A stretch of DNA of 15,382 nucleotides. Origin: CAVPRW01 sp046727435 [NCBI: bacterium]. GTDB taxonomy: Bacteria > Tectomicrobia > Entotheonellia > J063. Shown here one piece after another: positions 1 to 5,586 of the stretch. Each line of letters opens with the position of its first letter. The stretch's first letter is position 1. The notes below the pieces were generated by a model. That model was not told the DNA's origin. It ran no database searches and saw nothing but the letters and a program-made list of their open reading frames with translations. The stretch spans positions 1-15,382 of the forward strand of contig JBKPCR010000089.1 in assembly GCA_046727435.1 (NCBI GenBank), written 5' to 3'. The position numbers were made by a program, and so were the translations under genes.

Positions 1-1
1 T

Positions 2-265
2 ATACCTCCGTACGGCCTCGGCCTACGGCTGGCAGTCACCATCGATACCCATGTCATGCACGTCTTTGCCCAAGGCGGAGGTGATGGGGTACTGCTGGTG
101 TCGCTCGCCGACCACCTGGGGACCTTTAAGCAGTTGATGGAGATATCCACCGATGCGGACATGAATGCGCTCTGCCAGCGATACGATGGATTGTACCGAT
201 TGGCGAACCTGCTGGAGAGGCTGGCCGAGGGCATCGCCGATGGCAGCATCCCCGTTCCTGCATGA
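2..265 (+). CDS. C-terminal part of an unrecognised protein, cut by the window edge
   Basis: The frame is open from the left edge to a TGA at 263-265, giving 87 residues. An ATG at 56 exists but has no ribosome binding site, so the gene probably begins outside the window. The visible part has a beta-rich start (LAVTIDTHVMHVFAQ) followed by two predicted helices containing CQRYDGLYRLANLLERLAEG and ends in IADGSIPVPA. It looks like a small soluble protein. I do not recognise the family and assign no function. A perfect 14-bp hairpin begins 11 bases after the stop and may end the transcript. Confidence 0.5.
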   Translation: MPPYGLGLRLAVTIDTHVMHVFAQGGGDGVLLVSLADHLGTFKQLMEISTDADMNALCQRYDGLYRLANLLERLAEGIADGSIPVPA

Positions 266-275
266 GAGTCAACGG

Positions 276-309
276 TTTCCCCTTGATAAACGGGATTATC
301 AAGGGGAAA
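276..309. terminator. Perfect 14-bp hairpin after the first gene
   Basis: TTTCCCCTTGATAA at 276-289 is exactly complementary to 296-309 across a 6-base loop (ACGGGA). It follows the stop at 263-265. There is no T-tract on the + strand, so it is not a textbook intrinsic terminator. It could be an mRNA 3'-end stabiliser or a dispersed palindromic repeat. The symmetry is seen directly; the role is inferred. Confidence 0.55.
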
Positions 310-331
310 GGGCCGGGGACCAGCGGCCGAT

Positions 332-490
332 GTGCTCCGGGCCGTCTTAGATGCCAATATGGTGGCAAGCAGGCTGATCAACCTGCAGGGTGTACCGGCG
401 GAAGTGCTCCTGCGCGTGCACGCCGCGTCGGCCAACCCGATGGATTACAAGCTGCCCTCCCTGCTATCAAGACGGCAACATTCCCATTGA
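332..490 (+). pseudogene. Chimeric relic: PIN-domain start joined to an alcohol dehydrogenase/quinone reductase start
   Basis: A 52-codon frame from GTG 332 to TGA 488-490. Its first part, VLRAVLDANMVASRLINLQG, followed by VPAEVL, matches the N-terminus of PIN-domain toxins of the COG1569/PIN_3 type (RAVLDANV.VSALI.P.G.PA..L), including the first acidic residue (D8). The next part, EVLLRVHAASANPMDYKL, matches the N-terminal signature of zinc-type alcohol dehydrogenases and NADPH:quinone reductases (EVLVRVHAASVNP.DYK). The shared EVL segment could be the crossover. Nothing recognisable of either family follows. The gene is too short to encode either activity and is best read as two fused gene ends. 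The motif matches are from memory. Confidence 0.5.
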
Positions 491-823
491 CGCACTCTTC
501 AGGCCCCACTATGGTATAGACAATCACGGTATATGTCTGTGCGACGTACCTCGGCTGCGACGTCCCAGGAGCGTGTCGATGCAGACTACCGCCTCTTGCG
601 CGTACCCGAAGCCCCGAAAGCGACCTTACATCCAGCTCCCGCCCCGCTTCCTCGTGAGGCCCCGACTCTTGACCCGTACCTGAAGCTTGGCGTGACCGTC
701 CCGTGCCGTCGCCGGTGACGGGTCAGTATGCTCACGCCTGTGCGAGGCCCGCAGACCACGGACCTCATCTAGCCGTGCCCGTCTCATCGAGTCGCCTAGG
801 GCTCTATCCGAGAGGAGGAGGCT
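491..823. other. Gap with no supported gene
   Basis: Several short open frames overlap here but none has both a ribosome binding site and a recognisable motif. An imperfect inverted repeat lies around 692-722 (TGACCGTC opposite GACGGGTCA with one bulged base). The last 15 bases hold the ribosome binding site of the next gene. No promoter could be identified with confidence. Confidence 0.4.
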
Positions 824-1645
824 ATGCCCATCATTACCATCTCGCGCGGGTCCCTCAGTGGTGGGACCGCCCTGGCCGAGCGCGTGGCTCAACGGCTGGG
901 CTATGGTTGTGTGAGCCGCGAAGTCCTGGTGGAAGCCGCGGCGAAATACGGCGTGCCGGAGGCAAAGCTCTCCGACTTCCTCGACAAGGTGCCCGGTTTC
1001 TGGGAGCGCTTGACCGTGTCGCGTCGCCTGTACCTGCTCTTCATCCAGGCGATTATGTGCGAATTCGCCCAGCAGGGGAACCTCGTCTACCACGGACACG
1101 CCGGCCACCTTTTGCTCAAGGGCATCGGTCACGTGCTCAAGGTGCGGTTGATCGCTCCCCTGGCCTATCGGATCACCGCCGTCATGGCGCGGCAGGGCGT
1201 GAGCCCCAAGGCCGCCCTCCACTATATCCAACGGGTGGATGAGGAACGCCGGCGGCGGATGCGCGATCTCTTCGAGGTCGATTGGCGGGATCCCGCCTTA
1301 TACGGTGTGGTGGTGAACCTCGAGGAGATGAGCCTGGAGACCGCCGCCGATATCGTGGTCTCCCTCGCCCAGCACACGGAGTATCAGCCAACGGTGGCGT
1401 CGCAGAAAGCCCTCGCCGATCTCACCCTCCGCTGTCGCGTGCAAGCAGCCATCGTGGCACACCCAGCCACCATCGGCATCATGGTCGAGGCCCAGGCCGA
1501 TGGCGGCAGCGTGAGACTGGCTGGGGTGGTGGAGTGCAACGAGCTGCACGAGGACATCATCCACATTGCGCAGACGGTTCCCGGCGTCCAGGAGGTGATC
1601 TCTGATCTCGAGGTGAGGCCCATGTTTCCCTATGCCGAGCTGTGA
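824..1645 (+). CDS. Cytidylate-kinase-like protein with C-terminal BON domain
   Basis: 273 residues, start ATG 824 after a strong AGAGGAGGAGG site. Residues 1-180 match the cytidylate kinase-like family (PF13189 type): ITISRGSLSGGTALAERVA (4-22) replaces a classical GxxGxGKS P-loop but keeps the SGG; VYHGHAGHLLL (88-98) corresponds to the family's GRGG strand; RVDEERRRRMRDLF (137-150) is the Arg-rich lid-like helix; YGVVVNLEEMSLETAADIV (160-178) is typical of the family's end. Residues about 198-268 form a BON domain, ending VPGVQEVISDLEV, a fold that usually binds membranes or other ligands. It is probably cytosolic, as no signal peptide or membrane segment is seen. Whether it phosphorylates CMP is doubtful because the P-loop lysine is not evident. 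It probably forms its own transcript with the stress genes downstream. Family is fairly sure; substrate unknown. Confidence 0.85.
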   Translation: MPIITISRGSLSGGTALAERVAQRLGYGCVSREVLVEAAAKYGVPEAKLSDFLDKVPGFWERLTVSRRLYLLFIQAIMCEFAQQGNLVYHGHAGHLLLKGIGHVLKVRLIAPLAYRITAVMARQGVSPKAALHYIQRVDEERRRRMRDLFEVDWRDPALYGVVVNLEEMSLETAADIVVSLAQHTEYQPTVASQKALADLTLRCRVQAAIVAHPATIGIMVEAQADGGSVRLAGVVECNELHEDIIHIAQTVPGVQEVISDLEVRPMFPYAEL

Positions 1646-1786
1646 GGACGCTGCGCCCTCTTCCCCATCGCCATCGTCCCCCACGCACGGGCAGGTAGGT
1701 GTGGCGGCTCGTCATCATAGAGCGCCAGCCGCGCAATGATGGACGCTCCCTGCCGGCGAGGGGAGATCCCTAGTCGCTCTCTCGAG

Positions 1787-1832
1787 CCACTGGATGTCCC
1801 TGACATCCAGTGGGGGACCCTGGCGGGTCCCC
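1787..1832 (+). promoter_or_regulatory. Two tandem perfect hairpins ending at the ribosome binding site
   Basis: Hairpin 1 is CCACTGGATGTC (1787-1798), loop CCT, GACATCCAGTGG (1802-1813). Hairpin 2 is GGGGACCC (1813-1820), loop TGGC, GGGTCCCC (1825-1832), sharing one base with hairpin 1. The ribosome binding site AGGAGGTG follows at once (1833-1840) and the start codon is at 1845. This is a highly structured leader that could control translation or mRNA stability of the 104-residue gene. The symmetry is seen directly; the regulatory role is inferred. No known riboswitch fold was recognised. Confidence 0.55.
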
Positions 1833-1844
1833 AGGAGGTGAGAC

Positions 1845-2159
1845 ATGTATCAGACATCCTATACCAGAGCCGAAGCGCGGGCCAAGGTCGGCCGGCGGGT
1901 GTGCACCCACATGGCCTTGGACGGCATCCCCCAGGGGACCGTCGGCACGGTGAAGCGTGTTGATCGCGTCATCGACGGCTACGATCTGGAAATCGCGTGG
2001 GCGGTTCCGGAGCGGCGGAGGCCCATGGTCGGGTGGTACACGAGGACGGAAGATGAAGGCTCGGTCGTCGAACTCGACGAAGGCCCGAGGGGCAGAGGCG
2101 AGCTGATCCGCCGGCGCGTGCATCAGCCCAAGGCAAGCACCTCCTCCGCATCAGCCTGA
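1845..2159 (+). CDS. Conserved-looking 104-residue protein of unknown function
   Basis: Start ATG 1845 follows AGGAGGTG by 4 bases. The product begins YTRAEARAKVGRRVCTHMAL and continues with a compact beta-rich stretch: IPQGTVGTVKRVDRVIDGYD (28-47), then EIAWAVPERRRPMVGWYTR. The alternating hydrophobic strands and the G-T-x-G-x-V turn suggest a small beta-barrel similar in size to KOW/SH3-like domains, but I do not recognise a named family. The last 20 residues are basic then Ser/Ala-rich and may be disordered. There is no signal peptide or membrane segment. It lies between the BON/kinase-like gene and a universal stress protein, suggesting a stress-related role, which is inference only. A terminator overlaps its last codons. 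Confidence 0.75.
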   Translation: MYQTSYTRAEARAKVGRRVCTHMALDGIPQGTVGTVKRVDRVIDGYDLEIAWAVPERRRPMVGWYTRTEDEGSVVELDEGPRGRGELIRRRVHQPKASTSSASA

Positions 2160-2175
2160 TGCAGAGGAGGTTTTA
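2140..2175 (+). terminator. Intrinsic terminator overlapping the stop codon
   Basis: CCTCCTCCGCATCA (2140-2153), loop GCC, TGATGCAGAGGAGG (2157-2170), with a single C-A mismatch (2147/2163), followed by TTTTA. The TGA of the 104-residue gene (2157-2159) lies in the 3' arm. The 3' arm also looks like a ribosome binding site in front of ATG 2175, but that is explained by the hairpin. This is the best intrinsic terminator in the window. Confidence 0.7.
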
Positions 2176-2179
2176 TGGG

Positions 2180-2208
2180 CGCCTGCCTGCACCTCGCCCA
2201 GGCAGGCG
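2180..2208. repeat. 10-bp inverted repeat just after the terminator
   Basis: CGCCTGCCTG (2180-2189) pairs perfectly with CAGGCAGGCG (2199-2208) across a 9-base loop. It lies five bases beyond the terminator's T-tract, so the two hairpins form a tandem pair. It may be a back-up terminator or a leader structure for the next gene. The rest of 2209-2345 shows nothing recognisable. Confidence 0.45.
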
Positions 2209-2361
2209 ATGCACAAGTGCAGACGGGCAGTCGTGCCCTGAGCCTTGTGAGTGCCGCAAAGTCAGTCCATAGCGGGGGCATAGTCCGTCGCGGGTGGGGC
2301 ATCAGAGCACGGGGCTCCGGCGTCTCAGCAGGTCAGCATCTGACGAGAGAGGAGGTGGACC

Positions 2362-2868
2362 ATGTACCGACATATCCTCTTAGCCGTGGCGCTGCAGCAA
2401 TGGGACGAGTTCAGCCCGCATGCCGTGGCGGCCCGTGAAGCCGCCGTTGCCCTGACCAACGGGTCTGGGGCACAGCTGTCAGTCCTGAGTGTGTATGACT
2501 ACGACGACAAGCAGCCCGAGGCGCTGAGCCTCTCTTCCGTGGACTTGGCCCGCTATCGGGACACTCAGATGGTCCGGATGGACGAGCTGATGGCAACGAA
2601 GATGCAGGCCTTCCTGGCCGGCGCGTCGACCCACGAGACCTCGATCACGCCGCTGCTCAAGGTGGGGGATCCGCGCCAGCTGATCGTCGCCACCGCCGAG
2701 GCGCTCGGGGTCGACTGCTTGGTCATTGGCGCGCATAGCAAACGCAGCTTTCTCGATGTCCTCTTGGGCGGGACGGCGACGGCGGTCAGCCGCCACGCCC
2801 CCTGTGCCGTTGTGATGGTCCAGCCGGGGGAGAAGCGCCCACTCGTGCAGACGAGCGAGGTGGGGTAA
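2362..2868 (+). CDS. Universal stress protein (UspA family)
   Basis: 168 residues, start ATG 2362 after GAGAGGAGGTGG. One Usp domain fills the chain: N-terminal strand YRHILLAVAL (2-11), then a helix beginning HAVAAREAAVAL, strand AQLSVLSVYD (38-47), a longer-than-usual insert (48-75), VGDPRQLIVATAEALGVDCL (101-120), VIGAHSKRSFLDVLLGGTAT (121-140) and RHAPCAVVMV (144-153). The usual ATP-binding pattern G-2x-G-9x-G-S/T is degenerate: G123 and G136 are kept, but the second glycine is S126 and the final S/T is G137. That suggests a form that may not bind ATP in the standard way. Usp proteins act in the cytoplasm in resistance to starvation, oxidants and membrane stress. It is probably transcribed alone, since a terminator lies upstream. 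Confidence 0.92.
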   Translation: MYRHILLAVALQQWDEFSPHAVAAREAAVALTNGSGAQLSVLSVYDYDDKQPEALSLSSVDLARYRDTQMVRMDELMATKMQAFLAGASTHETSITPLLKVGDPRQLIVATAEALGVDCLVIGAHSKRSFLDVLLGGTATAVSRHAPCAVVMVQPGEKRPLVQTSEVG

Positions 2869-3150
2869 CCCCTCCGGGCCTCCATCCCAGGGTGACCAGC
2901 CGCATGGCGTCCGGTGAGGCCGGATCACATGGCCCTCCGGCAGGGAAGCGGCGAGACGACCGAAGAGATGCCCTCGGCTTCGGTGGTGGTGGCGACGGCG
3001 CGTCGTCGCCATGAGCTGCCGCGACACCCCAGCCGGGGGAGGATGCGCGGATGCGCCCGCATCCTGCCAAAGCGCCACGCGTCTCAAGAAATGTTTGCAG
3101 GGGAATGAGGCTAGACCTGCTTCGTGCTGGTCTTATGGATGGGTGAGGAC
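2869..3150. other. Gap with GC-rich small hairpins, no gene supported
   Basis: Two hairpins are visible: GGCGACG (2991-2997) with CGTCGCC-type pairing at 3004-3010, and AGGATGCG (3040-3047) with CGCATCCT (3058-3065). The second contains a GGATGCGC tandem duplication. No T-tract follows either. A 64-codon open frame from 2914 has no ribosome binding site and no recognisable motif. The ribosome binding site GGTGAGG of the next gene lies at 3142-3148. Confidence 0.35.
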
Positions 3151-3306
3151 ATGGCGATGACGATCCGCGAACTGCGCGCCGCCCTGGCGACGATGGATGC
3201 GAACAGTAACGTACAGGTGGTCTTGTTTATGAATGACGGGACGAGTCAGGTGTTCGAGCTCGAAGAGGTCTTCAGCCACGGGGGATACGTGCAGCTCGAG
3301 ATCTAG
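3151..3306 (+). CDS. 51-residue protein of unknown function
   Basis: Start ATG 3151, two bases after GGTGAGG (3142-3148); an upstream in-frame ATG at 3124 lacks such a site. The product starts AMTIRELRAALATMDANSNV and ends with alternating strands (QVVLFMNDGTSQVFELEEV, then a GGYVQLEI end). This helix-then-hairpin layout, with an xTIRELxxALxxMD opening, is seen in many small proteins of phages and plasmids that begin TVxELIxxLxxxPxDAxV. I do not know a function for that family. It marks the right end of the GC-rich stress block; AT-rich island DNA begins directly after it. Confidence 0.6.
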   Translation: MAMTIRELRAALATMDANSNVQVVLFMNDGTSQVFELEEVFSHGGYVQLEI

Positions 3307-3841
3307 GCCCAAAAACTAGCGAAGCTACCGCAGGGGGCAATGCCGTTTCAACCAGTTGTTTTCTCGATGTTTTTGCTCTTACTTCGGTTAAGCATGAAGT
3401 GCTCTACAGAGTAACGGTGCAGAACGGCATGAGGACCACATGGCCGAAAACGAGAACTGGCATTATAGGCCTATCTTGGACCTACGGGAGGGAAGCGGCG
3501 ATCCAACCTAATATGCTTTATCTCATTGACCAGAAAGAAATTCTGGCATCAGCACAGCCATTTTTAATCTCACGGTCAATTTCCCTTGTCCCCAGGAACC
3601 GGCACTTTTTCGTGACCTTTGCGCGTCTCACAGCCCCTGTTTCGGTGATTTTTGTCACGAATGGCCAGGGCCAAACGCAAAAAGGGAAACTCGAGTGAGT
3701 CGCGATGTGCTTTCTTAGGTCTGGTCGCAGCTTCCGTGCTGCAGGGCCCCATTGGCTATCTAGGTAGTCACCGGTGCGGTAGAGCGCCTATCCGGCAAGC
3801 GCATCGTTCTCTTATCCGTGATTTCCCCCCTCCATGTCTCC
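3307..3841. other. AT-richer gap at the island's left edge
   Basis: Base composition shifts here from GC-rich to mixed. No recognisable protein was found in any frame. A 23-codon frame at 3440-3511 begins MAENENWHYRPILDLREG and has GAGGA (3431-3435) in front, so it could be a very short gene or the remnant of a longer one. A 99-codon frame starting at GTG 3399 overlaps it in another frame and looks like chance. A small palindrome GTGATTTTTGTCAC lies near 3645-3658. No tRNA gene or clear attachment site is visible at this boundary. Confidence 0.35.
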
Positions 3842-3939
3842 AACCGCTCAAAACAACGTAAAATCCCCACTCGCTCCCCTCGAAAAATCCAGTGGTTACC
3901 CCACTCGCTTTTCCCCGAACCGCTCACAAGAGCTATAAT
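3842..3939 (+). promoter_or_regulatory. Promoter-like region with nested direct repeats
   Basis: A perfect TATAAT lies at 3934-3939; no good -35 hexamer is found at 17 bases (TTCCCC at 3911-3916). Upstream are two pairs of direct repeats arranged symmetrically: AACCGCTCA (3842-3850), CCCCACTCGCT (3865-3875), CCCCACTCGCT (3899-3909), AACCGCTCA (3918-3926). The inner pair is spaced 34 bases, roughly three helical turns. The weak -35 with repeats beside it fits an activator- or repressor-controlled promoter for the decayed gene at 3990. The repeats are seen directly; regulation is inferred. Confidence 0.45.
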
Positions 3940-3989
3940 AGGCGGGAGTCCATGACCTTAGAAATTTGAAGTTTCTGGGGGATTCCAGA

Positions 3990-4584
3990 ATGCCCGACCC
4001 GAATCGGCCCTACTACGCCTATCATTATGATGCGGGTTCCCATGCGGAACGCGCGCAGCGGCAACTGCAACTCTTTGATGCGGAGAACCTAGAAAGTCTA
4101 TTCTATGCCGCCTTCGAGCTACGCACAGGGATTGAAGCACGCCTGTATGAGGGGGCTAAGGGTATTATTGCAAACCAATCTCGCAGAGGAAGAGAAAAAG
4201 AAACATACCCAGAGAATTGAAAAATCAAATATTGATAAATTATTTCTGAAACTTGCTACGATTGATGAAAACACTTTTCAGTCCTACACCGTAACTTTTG
4301 GGATACCAGGAGGCCAGTCTACTAGCGTAGTGCAATATACAGCTGTCACGAAAGAACTTGCGAATGATTAGACACGACTAAGTAAGCTACTCCACTACCA
4401 ATTTTTTATTGATAACAAAGAGTGGGTTGTGAAGCGGAAGATATTTCCGAATGAAGATACCATGAGGTCACTGATGGATTATAGGGAGATGCTCGGCAAT
4501 ATTGCGCAGCGTTTAGAGGAAGCTAGTAGCGGTGCCTTACTGGCTCCTCCTTCATTCCTCCTCCAACTAATTGACGAAACTTAA
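3990..4584 (+). pseudogene. Decayed gene of unknown function, frameshift plus in-frame TAG
   Basis: The ATG at 3990 begins PDPNRPYYAYHYDAGSHAER and runs in that frame to about 4165. The coding signal then moves to the +1 frame around 4150-4200, continuing with EEEKKKHTQRIEKSNIDKLF, meets TAG at 4369-4371, and continues in the same frame (KLLHYQFFIDNKEWVVKRKI, then RSLMDYREMLGNIAQRLEEA) to TAA at 4582-4584. The three pieces make one protein of about 198 residues, so this was a single gene. The charged, helical middle and the strand pair around FIDNKEWVVKR suggest a soluble protein. I do not recognise the family. It has a TATAAT promoter upstream and precedes the recombinase gene, so it may have been cargo of the same element. 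Confidence 0.6.
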
Positions 4585-4625
4585 TAAGGACGCGCAAGAA
4601 TAAAATAACCAGAGCACAGAAACCC

Positions 4626-5228
4626 ATGACTAAACTATTAGGCACAACACAACCTCTCAAACGCTGGACAGCGGCCAGCATTAACTTCCTCATACAAGAT
4701 GAAACCAGCCGCCTGCTGGATGCCATTGACTCCAAACGTTATTATGGCATCTTTCTGCTCGCCTATCGCCACCGCTTGCGCGCCTTTGAAGTCGGAATGC
4801 TCCAAACCGCTGATCTCGATCTTCAGCAATACCGTCTCCACATCCACCGCCTCAAGAACTCGCTGGATGGACGGCACATCCTGCAACCCGATGAAGTGAA
4901 AGCCCTCAAAGCCTACCTGAAAGAGCATAACAGCAACGTCCCTACGCTGTTCCTCTCGTGCAACGCCACGCCCATCAGCCGCCGCCGACTGGATGAACTT
5001 ATGAAGCACTACGCCAAGCTCGCGGGCATCCCTGAGAGCAAGCGGCATTTCCACACCCTCAAGCACTCGATTGCCACCCACCTGCTCGACGCCGGCGCAG
5101 ACCTCCGGTTTGTGCAGGACTGGATTGGACACGCTTCGATCAGAAACACCGTCATCTATGCCCAGCTTACAAGCCGGAGGCGGGATGAAGAAGCGCGAAA
5201 AGTATTTGCAACGCAGTATGTTGGATAG
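4626..5228 (+). CDS. Short tyrosine recombinase/integrase (catalytic domain only)
   Basis: 200 residues from ATG 4626; the ribosome binding site is weak. The chain is nearly all catalytic domain and lacks the usual N-terminal arm-binding and SAM-like core-binding domains, similar in length to FimB/FimE invertases. Active-site residues visible: R52 (in HRLRAFEVGML), K77 (HRLKNS hairpin), H143 and K146 (HTLKHSIATHLLDAG), H169 (WIGHA) and the nucleophile Y178 (VIYAQLT). The box II motif is HxxK rather than the common HxxR. The reaction would be strand exchange through a 3'-phosphotyrosine link. It lies between a decayed gene and a TIR-like gene; related relics occur at 6533-6694 and 8211-8558. 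It looks intact, although the late TAG and weak start leave some doubt about expression. Confidence 0.88.
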   Translation: MTKLLGTTQPLKRWTAASINFLIQDETSRLLDAIDSKRYYGIFLLAYRHRLRAFEVGMLQTADLDLQQYRLHIHRLKNSLDGRHILQPDEVKALKAYLKEHNSNVPTLFLSCNATPISRRRLDELMKHYAKLAGIPESKRHFHTLKHSIATHLLDAGADLRFVQDWIGHASIRNTVIYAQLTSRRRDEEARKVFATQYVG

Positions 5229-5451
5229 AGTTTCGTGGTCTGCACACAAAACAACGCCTCGCATATTACGGGACAACCCTCGTCAAAATTATCTTCACCT
5301 CAGTGCGGAGTTAACTCGACCTTGTTTATTCGAGGCCAGCTGAACCAGCAACCACGCCATACAGTGGCAGGACGAGGCTTCCGCCAGGGGAAAGCCCACA
5401 TATGCAAATTTGCGGGGTTACGATGAACCGATAAGGTCGGCTTAAGTCCAC

Positions 5452-5521
5452 ACTGGTGTAAACAAAATTATGACGCGGTTTGTTGCGGGGCGTGTGCTTT
5501 TATTGTATTCACCAGTATAAT
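5452..5521 (+). promoter_or_regulatory. Inverted repeat overlapping a -10 box upstream of the TIR-like gene
   Basis: ACTGGTGTAAACAA (5452-5465) and TTGTATTCACCAGT (5503-5516) are inverted copies matching at 12 of 14 positions, 51 bases apart start to start, about five helical turns. The right arm ends on the first T of a perfect TATAAT (5516-5521). No convincing -35 hexamer was found. The layout fits either a looped repressor site or recombinase-binding arms. The remaining parts of the 358-base gap (5229-5451 and 5522-5576) show no gene and no other clear structure. Confidence 0.45.
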
Positions 5522-5586
5522 TGGGGTCCTATCTTAGCTTCCCTGCCGTAGGGGCCATAAGAACACTAGGATGAAAAGAGGTGGCT

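Noticed and set aside
626-1231. 201-codon - strand frame opposite the cytidylate-kinase-like gene
   Set aside because: Antisense shadow of a well-supported gene in GC-rich DNA. Similar long antisense frames opposite the kinase gene (13008-14171) and the universal stress protein were rejected for the same reason.
2175-2438. 87-codon + strand frame with an apparent GAGGAGG site
   Set aside because: The site is the 3' arm of a terminator hairpin and the frame runs into the universal stress protein gene in another frame.
3399-3698. 99-codon + strand frame from GTG
   Set aside because: No ribosome binding site and no recognisable motif; a better-supported short frame overlaps it at 3440.
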